This document shows, in pieces, positions 56,497 through 64,000 of a DNA stretch of 64,000 bases (positions within the stretch are counted from its first letter, which is position 1; each line of letters opens with the position of its first letter). A program made the position numbers and the translations under genes. Source of the DNA: Oscillospiraceae bacterium (GTDB lineage: Bacteria > Bacillota > Clostridia > Oscillospirales > Oscillospiraceae). The DNA lies in the NCBI GenBank assembly GCA_017538965.1, contig JAFYHU010000005.1, positions 37,984 to 101,983 of the forward strand, written 5' to 3'. Under the pieces are notes generated by a model, which was given only the letters and a program-made list of their open reading frames with translations, did not search any database and was not told the origin of the DNA.

Positions 56497-59121
56497 TCAG
56501 GGCTCAAGCGGATTGCCGTTCAGGTCGAAATAGGTACGCTGAATTTCATTGCCCAGTTCATCGAATACGGAATCCCAGCCGGCATAGCCCTTCACATGCA
56601 GAACGGGCTCTCCGTCGATCCCGAAGAAGCTGCAGCGGATCTCATTTCCTCTCTCGTCGAATACGGAATCCCAGCCGAAATAGCCGTTGTCAACCAGGAT
56701 CGGTTTGCCGTCCGTGCCGAAATAGCTGTGCCGAATCTCGTTGCCGTGCTCATCATAGACCGATTCCCATGCCGCGTAGCCGCCCGGATACCGGGCAGGT
56801 TCTCCGTCCAGACCGAAATAACAGCGCCGGATTTCATTCCCGTGTACATCGAAGGCAGAATCCCAGCCGGCTACGCTGTGCCTCTCCAGGGCAAGCGCGC
56901 CGTCCGTTCCGAAGAAGCTGCAGCGAATTTCGTTGCCCTGATTATCAAAAACACGCTCAAAACCGGCATATCCGTCCGTACCGAGAAGAGACTCCCCGTC
57001 CGTTCCAAAATAGCTGACCCGGGTCCGATTTCCGCGCTCATTGTAGGCCGCTTCATAGCCGGCAATGCCGTGAGACTCCAGGATAAGCCTGCCGTCCGTT
57101 CCGACGAAGCTGACCTTCCTTTCATTGCCGCGCTCATCAAAGACCGAATCCCATCCGGCATAGCCTTCCGCATTCAGAATCGGTTTTCCGTCTGTACCGA
57201 AGTAACGGATCCCGGTTTCGTTGCCGCGTTCATCGAAAACAGCGTCCCATCCGGCATAGCCTTCTGCACACAGCACCGCTTCGCCTTCCACGCCGAAAAA
57301 GCTGACCCTGACCTGGTTTCCGTACTCATCATAGGCAGCGTCCCAGCCGGCATAACCGTCATGATGCAGAACTGGCTCGCCAGAAAGCCCGGAAAAGGAG
57401 CAGCGGATCTGATTTCCGTGCTCATCAAAGGCGGCGTTCCATCCTGCGTAGCCGTTAGCAGACAGGACAGGTGTGCCATCCGTATCAAAGAAACGGTTTC
57501 CGATCTCCGTTCCGCGATCATCGTAGACAGCCTCCATAACGGCATAGCCGTCGGCGCACAGAACCGGCTCTCCGTCCGTGCCGAAAAAGCTGAGCCTGAT
57601 CCGATTGCCTTGATCATCGTAAACGGACTCCCTGACGGCATAGCCGTCCTCATTCAGAAACAGGTTTCCCTGCGCGTCATAACAGCTTCTCTTTTCTTCG
57701 TTATGGCCTGCAAACTGATACACCGTGACCGCGCCGAACTTTGCGTCTGCAATTGCCTTCTCCCGGGCATCCAGCATGTGCAGCTCCGTGCAGTCGCTGC
57801 TGCCGTCATAGACATAACGAATTTCCGCTTCGCCGCTTCGCTTTCCGATCACCTTGTAATGGTCGTCTTTGCCGGCGTCTGTGCTGTCGGAGGCGACAAA
57901 GCTGAGATAGCGCAGCCGGGTGACGCGGCCCAGTTCGTCACGGTCATAGCGAATTCCGCTGATTCCGTCCGCATCCTCGGCAAAATGGTTATAGGCATCC
58001 GAACAATAGTATACATTCTCGGCATAACCGGAAGGGTCATAGGTCACCAGATAGCGGATCACGCTGCTTTTGTAATTGTCCTTCCTGCCGTCAGAAGGAG
58101 TAGTGTGAGACGGGAGAGGGGCTGCCATAGAAAACACATTGTCCGTTTCTCCCTCCGGGTTTCTCACCAGATCGACAGTGTTAGCATTGATATAGTGCAG
58201 TTCAGCGGTCAGATGCCCGTTTTCATCATATTGTCTAACGCAGGACAGCTTCTCTCCCGCATATTCGTATTCCGCCTTTGAAAAGGGGTCCAGGCAGCTT
58301 GTCCGCTCCTGCGGCACAAGGTACCCTGCAGAATTCTCATATCGCAGCTGACGAAGCTTGCCGCGGCTGGAAACAAGCACATAATGCGCATTCATGGACT
58401 TCCGTTCATTTTTCCCGAGCTTTCCGATCCCCGCGGGGATTCCGTAAATTTCGGTATAGTCGGTAAAACAGGCTGTCTTTGTACGAAAATAGTCCCAACA
58501 GACGGCAGCGCCGGCAAGAAGCAGCAGCGCCAGAACTGCGGCCGAAAAACGCTGCTTTTTCCTGCGGCGCAGATCATCGCTCTCCAGCTCTTCCCGCCGG
58601 ATGCCAAGCATGGCAGCGATGATACGCAGCAGGGCGCTGCGTTCACCGTCGTCGTAGATGCTCACGCCGACGAGGTTTTTCTTCTCACAAAGCTCAGACA
58701 GATACGCGGGAAAGCATTCGGCCACCGGATTCCGGCTTTCATCCACAATGAAGGGAATCACGCGGGAGAGCGTCCCGCCGCCCTCGAGAAAATACTTCAG
58801 CTCATCATCGAGATAGCGGGAGTTTTTTCTTGCGGCGCGGGAACATACCACGATCAGGTATTTTGCCGACTGCACCTCGTGGGAGAGCGAGGCATCCAGC
58901 TCACCGGGCATGAGATGGCTTTTGTCCAGAAAGACCGGGCTGCAGGAGCGCCGGACCTGGGGATGCTGTCTTTGCGTTCTGGCCGGCAGGCGGTAAAGCT
59001 GGAGATTTCGCTTGAGCCAGCGCGCCCATTTCTCATCCTCGCTCTTGTAGCTGATAAAGGCAAAATAGGTATAGAGTTTTTGCTCACCGTCTCCGGAAGA
59101 GAAAGTTTCTGCTCGGTTCAT
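56497..59121 (-). CDS. TIR-domain receptor with transmembrane helix and 32-residue repeats
   Basis: The 874-residue protein has an N-terminal TIR domain (residues ~17-150: YFAFISYKSEDEKWARWLKR, PVFLDKSHLMPGELDASLS, YLIVVCSRAA, with Glu107 in YLDDELKYF at the expected NADase position). A basic stretch and a transmembrane helix (~191-210) follow, putting the TIR inside and the rest outside. A spacer domain (~215-474) has YD-like patches (YEYAGEKLSCVRQYDENGHL). Residues 475-858 are twelve consecutive 32-residue repeats (pattern FFGTDGxPVLxxxGYAGWDxVFDERGNEIR), with a partial 13th at the C-terminus. It is encoded 48 bases after the clostripain-like gene on the same strand. Possible roles are immune-like NAD+ depletion or signalling; none is shown. 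Confidence 0.85.
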   Translation of the reverse strand: MNRAETFSSGDGEQKLYTYFAFISYKSEDEKWARWLKRNLQLYRLPARTQRQHPQVRRSCSPVFLDKSHLMPGELDASLSHEVQSAKYLIVVCSRAARKNSRYLDDELKYFLEGGGTLSRVIPFIVDESRNPVAECFPAYLSELCEKKNLVGVSIYDDGERSALLRIIAAMLGIRREELESDDLRRRKKQRFSAAVLALLLLAGAAVCWDYFRTKTACFTDYTEIYGIPAGIGKLGKNERKSMNAHYVLVSSRGKLRQLRYENSAGYLVPQERTSCLDPFSKAEYEYAGEKLSCVRQYDENGHLTAELHYINANTVDLVRNPEGETDNVFSMAAPLPSHTTPSDGRKDNYKSSVIRYLVTYDPSGYAENVYYCSDAYNHFAEDADGISGIRYDRDELGRVTRLRYLSFVASDSTDAGKDDHYKVIGKRSGEAEIRYVYDGSSDCTELHMLDAREKAIADAKFGAVTVYQFAGHNEEKRSCYDAQGNLFLNEDGYAVRESVYDDQGNRIRLSFFGTDGEPVLCADGYAVMEAVYDDRGTEIGNRFFDTDGTPVLSANGYAGWNAAFDEHGNQIRCSFSGLSGEPVLHHDGYAGWDAAYDEYGNQVRVSFFGVEGEAVLCAEGYAGWDAVFDERGNETGIRYFGTDGKPILNAEGYAGWDSVFDERGNERKVSFVGTDGRLILESHGIAGYEAAYNERGNRTRVSYFGTDGESLLGTDGYAGFERVFDNQGNEIRCSFFGTDGALALERHSVAGWDSAFDVHGNEIRRCYFGLDGEPARYPGGYAAWESVYDEHGNEIRHSYFGTDGKPILVDNGYFGWDSVFDERGNEIRCSFFGIDGEPVLHVKGYAGWDSVFDELGNEIQRTYFDLNGNPLEP
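56500..57699 (-). repeat. Twelve tandem 96-base coding repeats
   Basis: Consecutive 96-base units encode the 32-residue repeats of the TIR receptor. Units diverge at many codons, so they are old duplications rather than a recent expansion. The partial 13th unit at 56500-56547 ends the gene. Confidence 0.85.
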
Positions 59122-59138
59122 AACGCTCCTTTAAACCA

Positions 59139-59163
59139 TCTCCCCCGCCGCAGGCGGGGGAGA
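59139..59163 (-). promoter_or_regulatory. Hairpin between the clostripain-like and TIR genes
   Basis: TCTCCCCCGCC and GGCGGGGGAGA form an 11-base GC-rich stem with a 3-base loop. The following T-run is weak (GGTTT), so it may attenuate rather than fully stop transcription into the TIR gene, or protect the upstream mRNA end. Confidence 0.55.
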
Positions 59164-59169
59164 AATCAT

Positions 59170-61656
59170 TTACTGAATAAGCGCCGGGGTCCAGTAATGC
59201 TGCTGATAGATATCCGTGAACCGGTAACTGTGGCGGCAGTTTACCTCACCCAGATCGACATCCGAAACCAGCATGTTGTCAGAGACCGTCGTCTCGGAGA
59301 TTATATAGCTGTCGTTGTAGCTTCCGGAATAGGTGTAATAATCCGCAACGAATTCCAGCTTGTCGCCGTCCTTCCAGAAGACGGCAGCATCGTCTTTCGC
59401 CCAATCCGCCGTTTCCGCTTCCACATCGTCCGTCAGCGCAGGAATGCCTTTGGCCACGGTATCGGTGAGATTCTCGTCATAGACCGGACGCAGCCCGGTA
59501 ATCTCCCAGCTCTCGGTCGAACCGTACCAGCGCAGCAGAATGTTGACACGCTGGCCGTTCAGCAGGGCGGGAATATAACCGGAGATGACCGTGTCCTCCC
59601 CTGCTCCGACGGTGAGTTCGTGATAGAAGGCCACGGGCTGGTTGTTGACGGCGACCCAGTAATTGCCGTCCGGGGCGCGGAGGTTGCCCTCATCGTCAAA
59701 TTCGTAGACGGCATCCAGACCCAGATCGATGTAGCCGGCACCGTCGTCATAGAGGAGGTTATAGTCGAGACCTTCGACCAGCGACCACTGCTCTTCCGAA
59801 AGCGCAATCACATCATAGCCGTTTTTGTTCTTCGTCCAGACCAGATTGGTCGGATCAAAGCTGTTGTCGGCGATATAACGAACCGTATCCTCTTCGCTGA
59901 GCGCCCGATCGGTATAGAAGCCGGGGGCGGAGCCGTAGCCGCCGTTCATGAAGGCATTGAGCAGTTCGAAAATCATATCTGCATTGCCCGCAGAGGACGA
60001 GCCATAGCCGCCTGTCAGGATGGAAGGAATGCTGTAGCCGCCGACACCGGAGGCCGCCTGACCGCTGACCTCAAGGCTGGCAAACGCGCGAATGCATTCG
60101 CCATAGCTGTCGTCCATGCCGATGGCACTGTAGGTGGTGCAGGCCGCGTCGACCTTATTGGTCTTGCGATACGGGAAGTAAATGGAAACACCGTAAGCAT
60201 CCGACATGTCGGAGGAGGTCCGGTTGTACTTGATGGCCTTGGAAAGCGCCTTCGCAAGCTGCGTCCCTTCGTCAGTACCGAGATTCTTTGCAAAGTGGAT
60301 CAGATCGATCTGGTCAATCATGGTGCTGCGGGCAAACTCTCGGGTGCCGTTGCGGGCGGCGGAGATCTGCTTGTATTCCTTATCCTGAATCTTCGCGGTC
60401 AGATCCTCTGCGAAGTTCTTCAGCGGAGTCGGGACGGTATAGGAAAGCTCCGCCAGATCAATCACCGAGAGCGTGGCGCTCTGACCGCGGGTCTGCTGAG
60501 CGCAGGCGCTGACAAAGTCGTCCACGATGTTCTTTCCGATCTCGACCGTCGGCATGGCGGGATTGGCAGAGAGCTTGTTCAGCCAGTTGGTATAATACCA
60601 GCCGATGCCCGGTTCGGTCTCTTCGGAGGCAATCATATAATCGGCATAGTTATCCAGCATAATCCCGGTTTCCAGGGTCGCCATCAGGCAGGCATCAAAA
60701 CCGACGAAATCGAATTTGACGCCGCCCTTTTTCAGCGCATCGTTGATGCCGGCAAGCGTCATACTGCCGGAACGCTGGTACTTTTCGTCATAGCCGAAAC
60801 CGGCAACGGAACCGCCGCCGTGATCCCAGAGAATCAGTTCATTGCGGTTTGCGGGATAGTTTTTGGCACACCATTGAATGAAAGAGGCCAGCGTCTCGGG
60901 ATTCGTCATGGAGGAAGAGCCCATGTTGTCGGCCAGACGCTCGAGACCGCCGGTTTTTACCTCATAGATCTGATTCCTGTCGGAGGCTACAACCGAGTTA
61001 TTCCAGCGCGTGCAGCCGCCCGTATAAACGATGATATGGACGTTGTCCGAAAGTCTGGCCTTGGTCATCTCCACCAGGTCCTTGGTGGCCATGCTGCTGC
61101 GTGACTCAAGATCGGTCCCGCACATGTAGATCATAACGGTGACCTTGTCCTTGCCGTCTCCGCGGATGGCCGTACGCTTTGCCCGGGCACCTTCAGCGAC
61201 CGTGGTATCGGCAGACGAAGAATTGGTGTTCGTCGTCTGGGTAACCGTGGAAGCGGAAACAAAGCTCGAGGGATTGATGCCGTAGTTGTTGGCATACGAA
61301 GAACTCTGCGGCTTCGGGGTCGGTTTCGGGGTCGGCGCCGGCGTGGATGCCACATAGGCGGTCGGGGCCGGGGTCTGATAGACGACCTCCTCTTCAGAGC
61401 CTCCGAAAAGACTGTTGCCGCCAAAGAGCAGCAGCGCGGCAATGGCGATAATAGAAAGCGCACCGCCGCCGCGCTTGACGCTGCGGCCGGAAGCGGAGGG
61501 GCGAGTCTCATGGATGGCTTCGGTTTTCGGCGCAAAGCTGCCGGGTTTGCTGCTGCCGACCGGACCGGTGCCGAGGCCCTGGCCTTTCTTCTTGATTGGA
61601 TCGGCCTTGCCGGTTACGTTTCTCTTTCTTCCGCTCGGGCGATTGTTGTTTTCCAT
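59170..61656 (-). CDS. Clostripain-like cysteine protease (C11), membrane-anchored
   Basis: The 828-residue protein begins with a ~60-residue basic cytoplasmic segment and a transmembrane anchor (residues ~65-85, GALSIIAIAALLLFGG). A Pro/Thr/Ser-rich stalk (~95-155) follows, then a C11 peptidase domain. The catalytic His lies in LILWDHGGGSVAGFG (His279) and Cys in FVGFDACLMATLETG (Cys323). MIYMCGTDLESR and EPGIGWYYTNWL are family markers. The C-terminal ~300 residues are beta-rich. Clan CD, to which it belongs, also contains caspases and gingipains; C11 enzymes usually cleave after Arg. It would be displayed on the outer face of the membrane. The gene precedes the TIR receptor on the same strand. 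Confidence 0.9.
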   Translation of the reverse strand: MENNNRPSGRKRNVTGKADPIKKKGQGLGTGPVGSSKPGSFAPKTEAIHETRPSASGRSVKRGGGALSIIAIAALLLFGGNSLFGGSEEEVVYQTPAPTAYVASTPAPTPKPTPKPQSSSYANNYGINPSSFVSASTVTQTTNTNSSSADTTVAEGARAKRTAIRGDGKDKVTVMIYMCGTDLESRSSMATKDLVEMTKARLSDNVHIIVYTGGCTRWNNSVVASDRNQIYEVKTGGLERLADNMGSSSMTNPETLASFIQWCAKNYPANRNELILWDHGGGSVAGFGYDEKYQRSGSMTLAGINDALKKGGVKFDFVGFDACLMATLETGIMLDNYADYMIASEETEPGIGWYYTNWLNKLSANPAMPTVEIGKNIVDDFVSACAQQTRGQSATLSVIDLAELSYTVPTPLKNFAEDLTAKIQDKEYKQISAARNGTREFARSTMIDQIDLIHFAKNLGTDEGTQLAKALSKAIKYNRTSSDMSDAYGVSIYFPYRKTNKVDAACTTYSAIGMDDSYGECIRAFASLEVSGQAASGVGGYSIPSILTGGYGSSSAGNADMIFELLNAFMNGGYGSAPGFYTDRALSEEDTVRYIADNSFDPTNLVWTKNKNGYDVIALSEEQWSLVEGLDYNLLYDDGAGYIDLGLDAVYEFDDEGNLRAPDGNYWVAVNNQPVAFYHELTVGAGEDTVISGYIPALLNGQRVNILLRWYGSTESWEITGLRPVYDENLTDTVAKGIPALTDDVEAETADWAKDDAAVFWKDGDKLEFVADYYTYSGSYNDSYIISETTVSDNMLVSDVDLGEVNCRHSYRFTDIYQQHYWTPALIQ

Positions 61657-61742
61657 ATGCTACCTCCATTTTAACAGAGTTGAGAGTTGAGATAAGAGAG
61701 TTGAGAGACGAGGGGATTATTGCTCCCGATCAGGTTTAAGTG

Positions 61743-61800
61743 TTACGCGGCAAGGGAGGCCGCTGCGCCTGTCGCAGCTCCTGCGGCCGCGTTTTATTAT
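61743..61800 (+). repeat. GC-rich palindromic repeat, copy D
   Basis: GTTACGCGG at the left and GCGGCCGCGTTTTATTAT at the right delimit the element. The same terminal sequences occur in copy B; the interior differs. Confidence 0.6.
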
Positions 61801-61896
61801 TCTCCGTAAGAAGACATGCCTTCGTCGATTGCGGAGCGATCTGGGGATCGCTCCCTACGACTTTCCATCGGAAATGCCACGAATAACAGAGAAGGA

Positions 61897-61949
61897 TAAG
61901 CGCGGCGGGGAAAGGGTCGTGGGAGCGGCAAGCTTATTTTCCGCGCAAA
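61897..61949 (-). repeat. GC-rich palindromic repeat, copy E
   Basis: AAGCGCGGCGGGGAAA at the left and TTTTCCGCGCAA at the right on the plus strand. It matches copy C closely at both ends and is inverted relative to copy D about 100 bases away. Confidence 0.6.
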
Positions 61950-61976
61950 TGCTGTAGCTTCAGAAGGGCCTCCCGA

Positions 61977-62852
61977 TCATGAAAACAGGCGTTTCAAGTT
62001 CAGGGCGGCGGTTTTCAGTTCGTTCTTGCTGTAGGAATTGTTCCGGTCCGCCAGGACGGACTGAATCGCCGTTTTGGCGTCCATGCCCCGGACCATGGCA
62101 TCCGCCAGCATGGCCTCGGGAGAAACCAGATGCTCTTCCTTCTGATACCGGTAATCCTCGTCCAGAGCAAGCACCAGCGCATATTCGCCTTTTTCATAAT
62201 TTCCCTTCCGAAGAAGCTGTTCCTTCACCTCTTCGGGGCTGCCGCGAAAACTCATCTCATGCAGCTTGGTCATGTCATTCATCAGGCAGAGGCTGCAGCG
62301 CACCCGGTTATCAATCAGAAAGTCGATCATGCTCATGACGCGGCGGGGGGATTCATAGAGCGCAAAGGTAGCGGTGCTCCGATCCCGGCGCATGATGTCC
62401 AGCAGACGGAGGCGCTCTGCATTCTCCCGCGGGAAAAAGCCGAGAAAGGCAAAGCTCGACAGGTCGAAACCGGACACCGAGAGCGCGTTGACGGCGGCGC
62501 AGCAGCCGGGAACGCCGACGACACGGATGCCCTCTTCGACAGCGGCCCGGATCAGTTCGTTCCCGGGATCGGAAATGCAGGGCGTGCCGGCATCGGTAAT
62601 CACGGCTATGTTCTTCCCTGCCTTCAATTCGGCAATGAACCAGGCGGCTTTGCCGTGCTCGTTATACTTATGGTTCGAAACCAGGCGATTTCGGATTTCC
62701 AGCTTGTTCAGCAGCACCATGGAGCGCCGGGTATCCTCGGCGGCAATGATGTCCGCCTCTTCGAGAATCTTTCTGCCGCGCGGCGAAAGATCCTGCGAAT
62801 TGCCGATCGGCGTCGCAACGATATAAAGAATACCGGGTTCGGCTGTCTGCAT
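61977..62852 (-). CDS. rsmI: 16S rRNA (cytidine(1402)-2'-O)-methyltransferase
   Basis: The 291-residue SAM-dependent SPOUT-unrelated tetrapyrrole-methylase-fold enzyme 2'-O-methylates C1402 of 16S rRNA. Markers are LYIVATPIGNSQDLSPRGRKILEEADIIAAEDTR near residue 8, VITDAGTPCISDPGNELI near residue 91, and VVGVPGCCAAVNALSVSGF. LYESPRRVMSMIDFL is also typical. It has a consensus promoter. Neighbouring hpf is divergent. Confidence 0.96.
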   Translation of the reverse strand: MQTAEPGILYIVATPIGNSQDLSPRGRKILEEADIIAAEDTRRSMVLLNKLEIRNRLVSNHKYNEHGKAAWFIAELKAGKNIAVITDAGTPCISDPGNELIRAAVEEGIRVVGVPGCCAAVNALSVSGFDLSSFAFLGFFPRENAERLRLLDIMRRDRSTATFALYESPRRVMSMIDFLIDNRVRCSLCLMNDMTKLHEMSFRGSPEEVKEQLLRKGNYEKGEYALVLALDEDYRYQKEEHLVSPEAMLADAMVRGMDAKTAIQSVLADRNNSYSKNELKTAALNLKRLFS

Positions 62853-62895
62853 GGTTCACCTCTTCTTCCCCGCAGCAAGCGGAGAGTTCTTTCAA

Positions 62896-62924
62896 ATTAT
62901 ATCTTTTTTTTGAACCAATCACAA
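62896..62924 (-). promoter_or_regulatory. Promoter of rsmI
   Basis: On the minus strand TTGTGA (62919-62924) and TATAAT (62896-62901) are 17 bases apart. Confidence 0.75.
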
Positions 62925-63026
62925 GTTTTTTATGAAAAAAGTTTTTTCCGTCTTCTCAATCCGGGAAAAATATGATAACATGTTGACAGGGACTATGATC
63001 CTCTCAAAGGAAAGGAGTTGTCAGAG

Positions 63027-63590
63027 ATGAAATTTACTTTCGCCGAAAAACGAATGGATTCATCTGAAGATCTTCGCGCATACGCAACCAAAAAGATTTC
63101 GAAACTGGATCGATTCTTCAAAACGGAAGGAGATGCCTTTGTCACCTTCAGCCTGGAACGCGGCCGCTTCCGTGCCGAGATCACGATCCACAACAACGGC
63201 ATCTATTACCGCGCCAGCGAGCTCACGAGCGACATGTATGCCTCTATTGATTCCGGCGTTGCCGCGATCGAGCGGCAGATCCGCAGGAACAAGACCCGGC
63301 TGGAAAAACGCCTCCGCGAAGGCGCCCTCGAGAAGGATGCTGCCGCATCGGTCTCTTATACCGCTGCAGCCGCTGACGAGGAGCCGGCAGATGAATTCCA
63401 GATCGTCCGCAGCAAACGCTTTTCCATCAAGCCTATGTCGGCAGAAGAAGCCATCCTGCAGATGAATCTTCTGGATCACGAGTTCTTCGTATTCCGCAAC
63501 ATGGATGCCGAAGATGCCATCGCGGTTGTCTACAAGCGCCGCCAGGGCGGTTACGGCCTGATCTGCGACGACGGTCTCGACGAAGACTGA
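63027..63590 (+). CDS. hpf: Ribosome hibernation-promoting factor (long form)
   Basis: The 187-residue long-form HPF has an N-terminal ribosome-binding domain (residues 1-100; LRAYATKKISKLDRFFKTEGDAFVTFSLERGRFRAEITIHNNG) and a C-terminal dimerisation domain (~130-187; VRSKRFSIKPMSAEEAILQMNLLDHEFFVFRN). It links two 70S particles into 100S dimers in stationary phase. The ATG at 63027 lies 9 bases after AAAGGAG; a TTG three codons upstream is the less likely alternative. Terminal residues GLICDDGLDED are acidic. Confidence 0.96.
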   Translation: MKFTFAEKRMDSSEDLRAYATKKISKLDRFFKTEGDAFVTFSLERGRFRAEITIHNNGIYYRASELTSDMYASIDSGVAAIERQIRRNKTRLEKRLREGALEKDAAASVSYTAAAADEEPADEFQIVRSKRFSIKPMSAEEAILQMNLLDHEFFVFRNMDAEDAIAVVYKRRQGGYGLICDDGLDED

Positions 63591-63626
63591 GCAGAAACCG
63601 ATTACTTCATACAGGAGGAGTTCATC

Positions 63627-63872
63627 ATGAAATGCCCGCGCTGCGGAAGCGAGATGGAACTGGATACGCATCGGAAGATTCCGCTGAACATGTGCTACAA
63701 CTGCGGCTATATTGAAGGCCGCTCGACGGAAGGCGGTCAGACGACCTCGACCAACTACAATCATCTGATGGGCCTGAACATCAATGAAACCGCCGCCTTC
63801 CTTGCCGCCGGACTCGGCCTGCCGGAAGAGCAGGTTGCCAACTGGCTTGACGACCCCATGTCAATAGGGTAG
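63627..63872 (+). CDS. Small zinc-ribbon protein, C-terminus fused to intron sequence
   Basis: The 81-residue ORF begins with CPRCGSEMELDTH and CYNCGYIEG, a zinc ribbon, followed by a helical region (NINETAAFLAAGLGLPEEQVANWL). AGGAGGAG precedes the ATG. The stop at 63870-63872 appears to lie in the 3' end of a group II intron inserted antisense, so the last three residues (Ser-Ile-Gly) probably come from the intron and the native gene was longer or ended differently. The antisense orientation would prevent splicing repair. It follows hpf by 36 bases and is probably co-transcribed. Confidence 0.65.
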   Translation: MKCPRCGSEMELDTHRKIPLNMCYNCGYIEGRSTEGGQTTSTNYNHLMGLNINETAAFLAAGLGLPEEQVANWLDDPMSIG

Positions 63873-64000
63873 AGAGGGGGGAAAACCCCTCCCTCCCGTT
63901 GCACCGTACGTACCGGTCGGGTATACGGCGCTACATCAAAGCAGAAATTCAAGTACACCTTGCAAGGTAGTATGCCAAGGGATCGACCAAACCGGGTCGG
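63864..64000 (-). mobile_element. Group II intron, 3' end (partial)
   Basis: On the minus strand the segment carries a domain V-like hairpin (CGCCGTATACC... with GGTACGTACGG, 63903-63931) and then domain VI. Domain VI has GGGAGGGAGGGG, a loop and CCCCCCTCTCTACCC, leaving one unpaired A seven bases from the 3' end that would be the branch point. The intron would end in the AY dinucleotide (AT) at 63864. The CGC triad at the start of domain V points to subgroup IIC or a related bacterial class. The maturase ORF would lie beyond the window. Confidence 0.8.

Larger units (their letters stand above)
61657..61976. other. Intergenic region with three inverted repeats
   Basis: This 320-base gap holds GTTGAGA-type heptamers (61679-61711), palindromic repeat D (61743-61800), a hairpin GGAGCGATC/GATCGCTCC (61837-61858), and repeat E (61897-61949). 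I see no ORF. No clear promoter for the clostripain gene is visible. Confidence 0.6.

Noticed and set aside
56500-57699. CRISPR-like regular periodicity
   Set aside because: The 96-base period has diverged units without unique spacers, and it lies in frame within one long ORF, so it is a coding repeat array.
56596-58281. Plus-strand open frame (561 codons) with repeats
   Set aside because: The repetitive protein is the antisense image of the TIR receptor's 96-base repeats.
58384-61104. Long plus-strand open frame (906 codons) opposite the TIR and clostripain genes
   Set aside because: It lies antisense to two genes with clear motifs, spans their junction, and has no ribosome site or recognisable domain. 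It reflects codon bias on the opposite strand.

Overview
The window is most likely a chromosomal segment of a spore-forming member of the Clostridia (Firmicutes), probably an anaerobic gut-type lineage. The evidence is the IspH-ribosomal protein S1 fusion, MurT/GatD, sporulation-associated BofA and GerW homologues, a PPi-type phosphofructokinase, type A RNase P RNA, BirA/BioY with a Firmicutes-style BirA operator, and strong TTG-N17-TATAAT promoters. The sequence is moderately GC-rich. No species can be named from the sequence alone. I support 59 protein genes, 3 tRNAs, rnpB and one partial group II intron.

Layout. 0-5 kb: partial birA and bioY (biotin uptake and control), a membrane-anchored repeat protein, an alpha/beta hydrolase, and murT-gatD (lipid II amidation). 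5-15 kb: glpK, a PMT-family glycosyltransferase, bofA, a type IIA topoisomerase pair, a transglutaminase-like lipoprotein and two tRNAs. 15-25 kb: deoC-tgt-yajC, xerD, ruvCAB, a zinc-ribbon gene behind a structured leader, a DUF1858 gene, trmK-nif3-radA and a second Xer recombinase. 25-34.5 kb: a degenerate P-type ATPase with fba, divergent PPi-PFK and a C39-like protein, trxA, a GPH symporter, a PLP enzyme and murD. 34.5-42 kb: rnpB, a run of exported or lipoproteins (one solute-binding protein looks circularly permuted), an rRNA methyltransferase, tRNA-Gly, a heavy-metal exporter and an unusual membrane protein with SH3. 42-54.6 kb: a long minus-strand block with SPFH, zinc-ribbon and TPM genes (resembling B. 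subtilis ydjGHI), site-2 protease, scpAB, DUF2953, gerW, a pseudouridine synthase, an HI0933 flavoprotein, cmk and ispH-rpsA. 54.6-64 kb: secG, a diguanylate cyclase, a TIR-transmembrane-repeat receptor beside a clostripain-like protease, rsmI, hpf, and a zinc-ribbon ORF ending at an antisense group II intron.

Most of the window is housekeeping. The less ordinary material is: a P-type ATPase scaffold lacking its actuator domain and catalytic motifs (25.3-26.9 kb); an apparently circularly permuted solute-binding lipoprotein (35-35.8 kb); a degenerate DnaQ-like domain joined through a membrane helix to an SH3 domain (40.1-41.9 kb); a TIR receptor with twelve 32-residue repeats next to a C11 protease (56.5-61.7 kb); a structured RNA leader (20.5-20.7 kb); and a family of GC-rich palindromic repeats confined to intergenic gaps from 47 to 62 kb. 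All product calls are from reading motifs and family resemblance. No database search or structure prediction was run.
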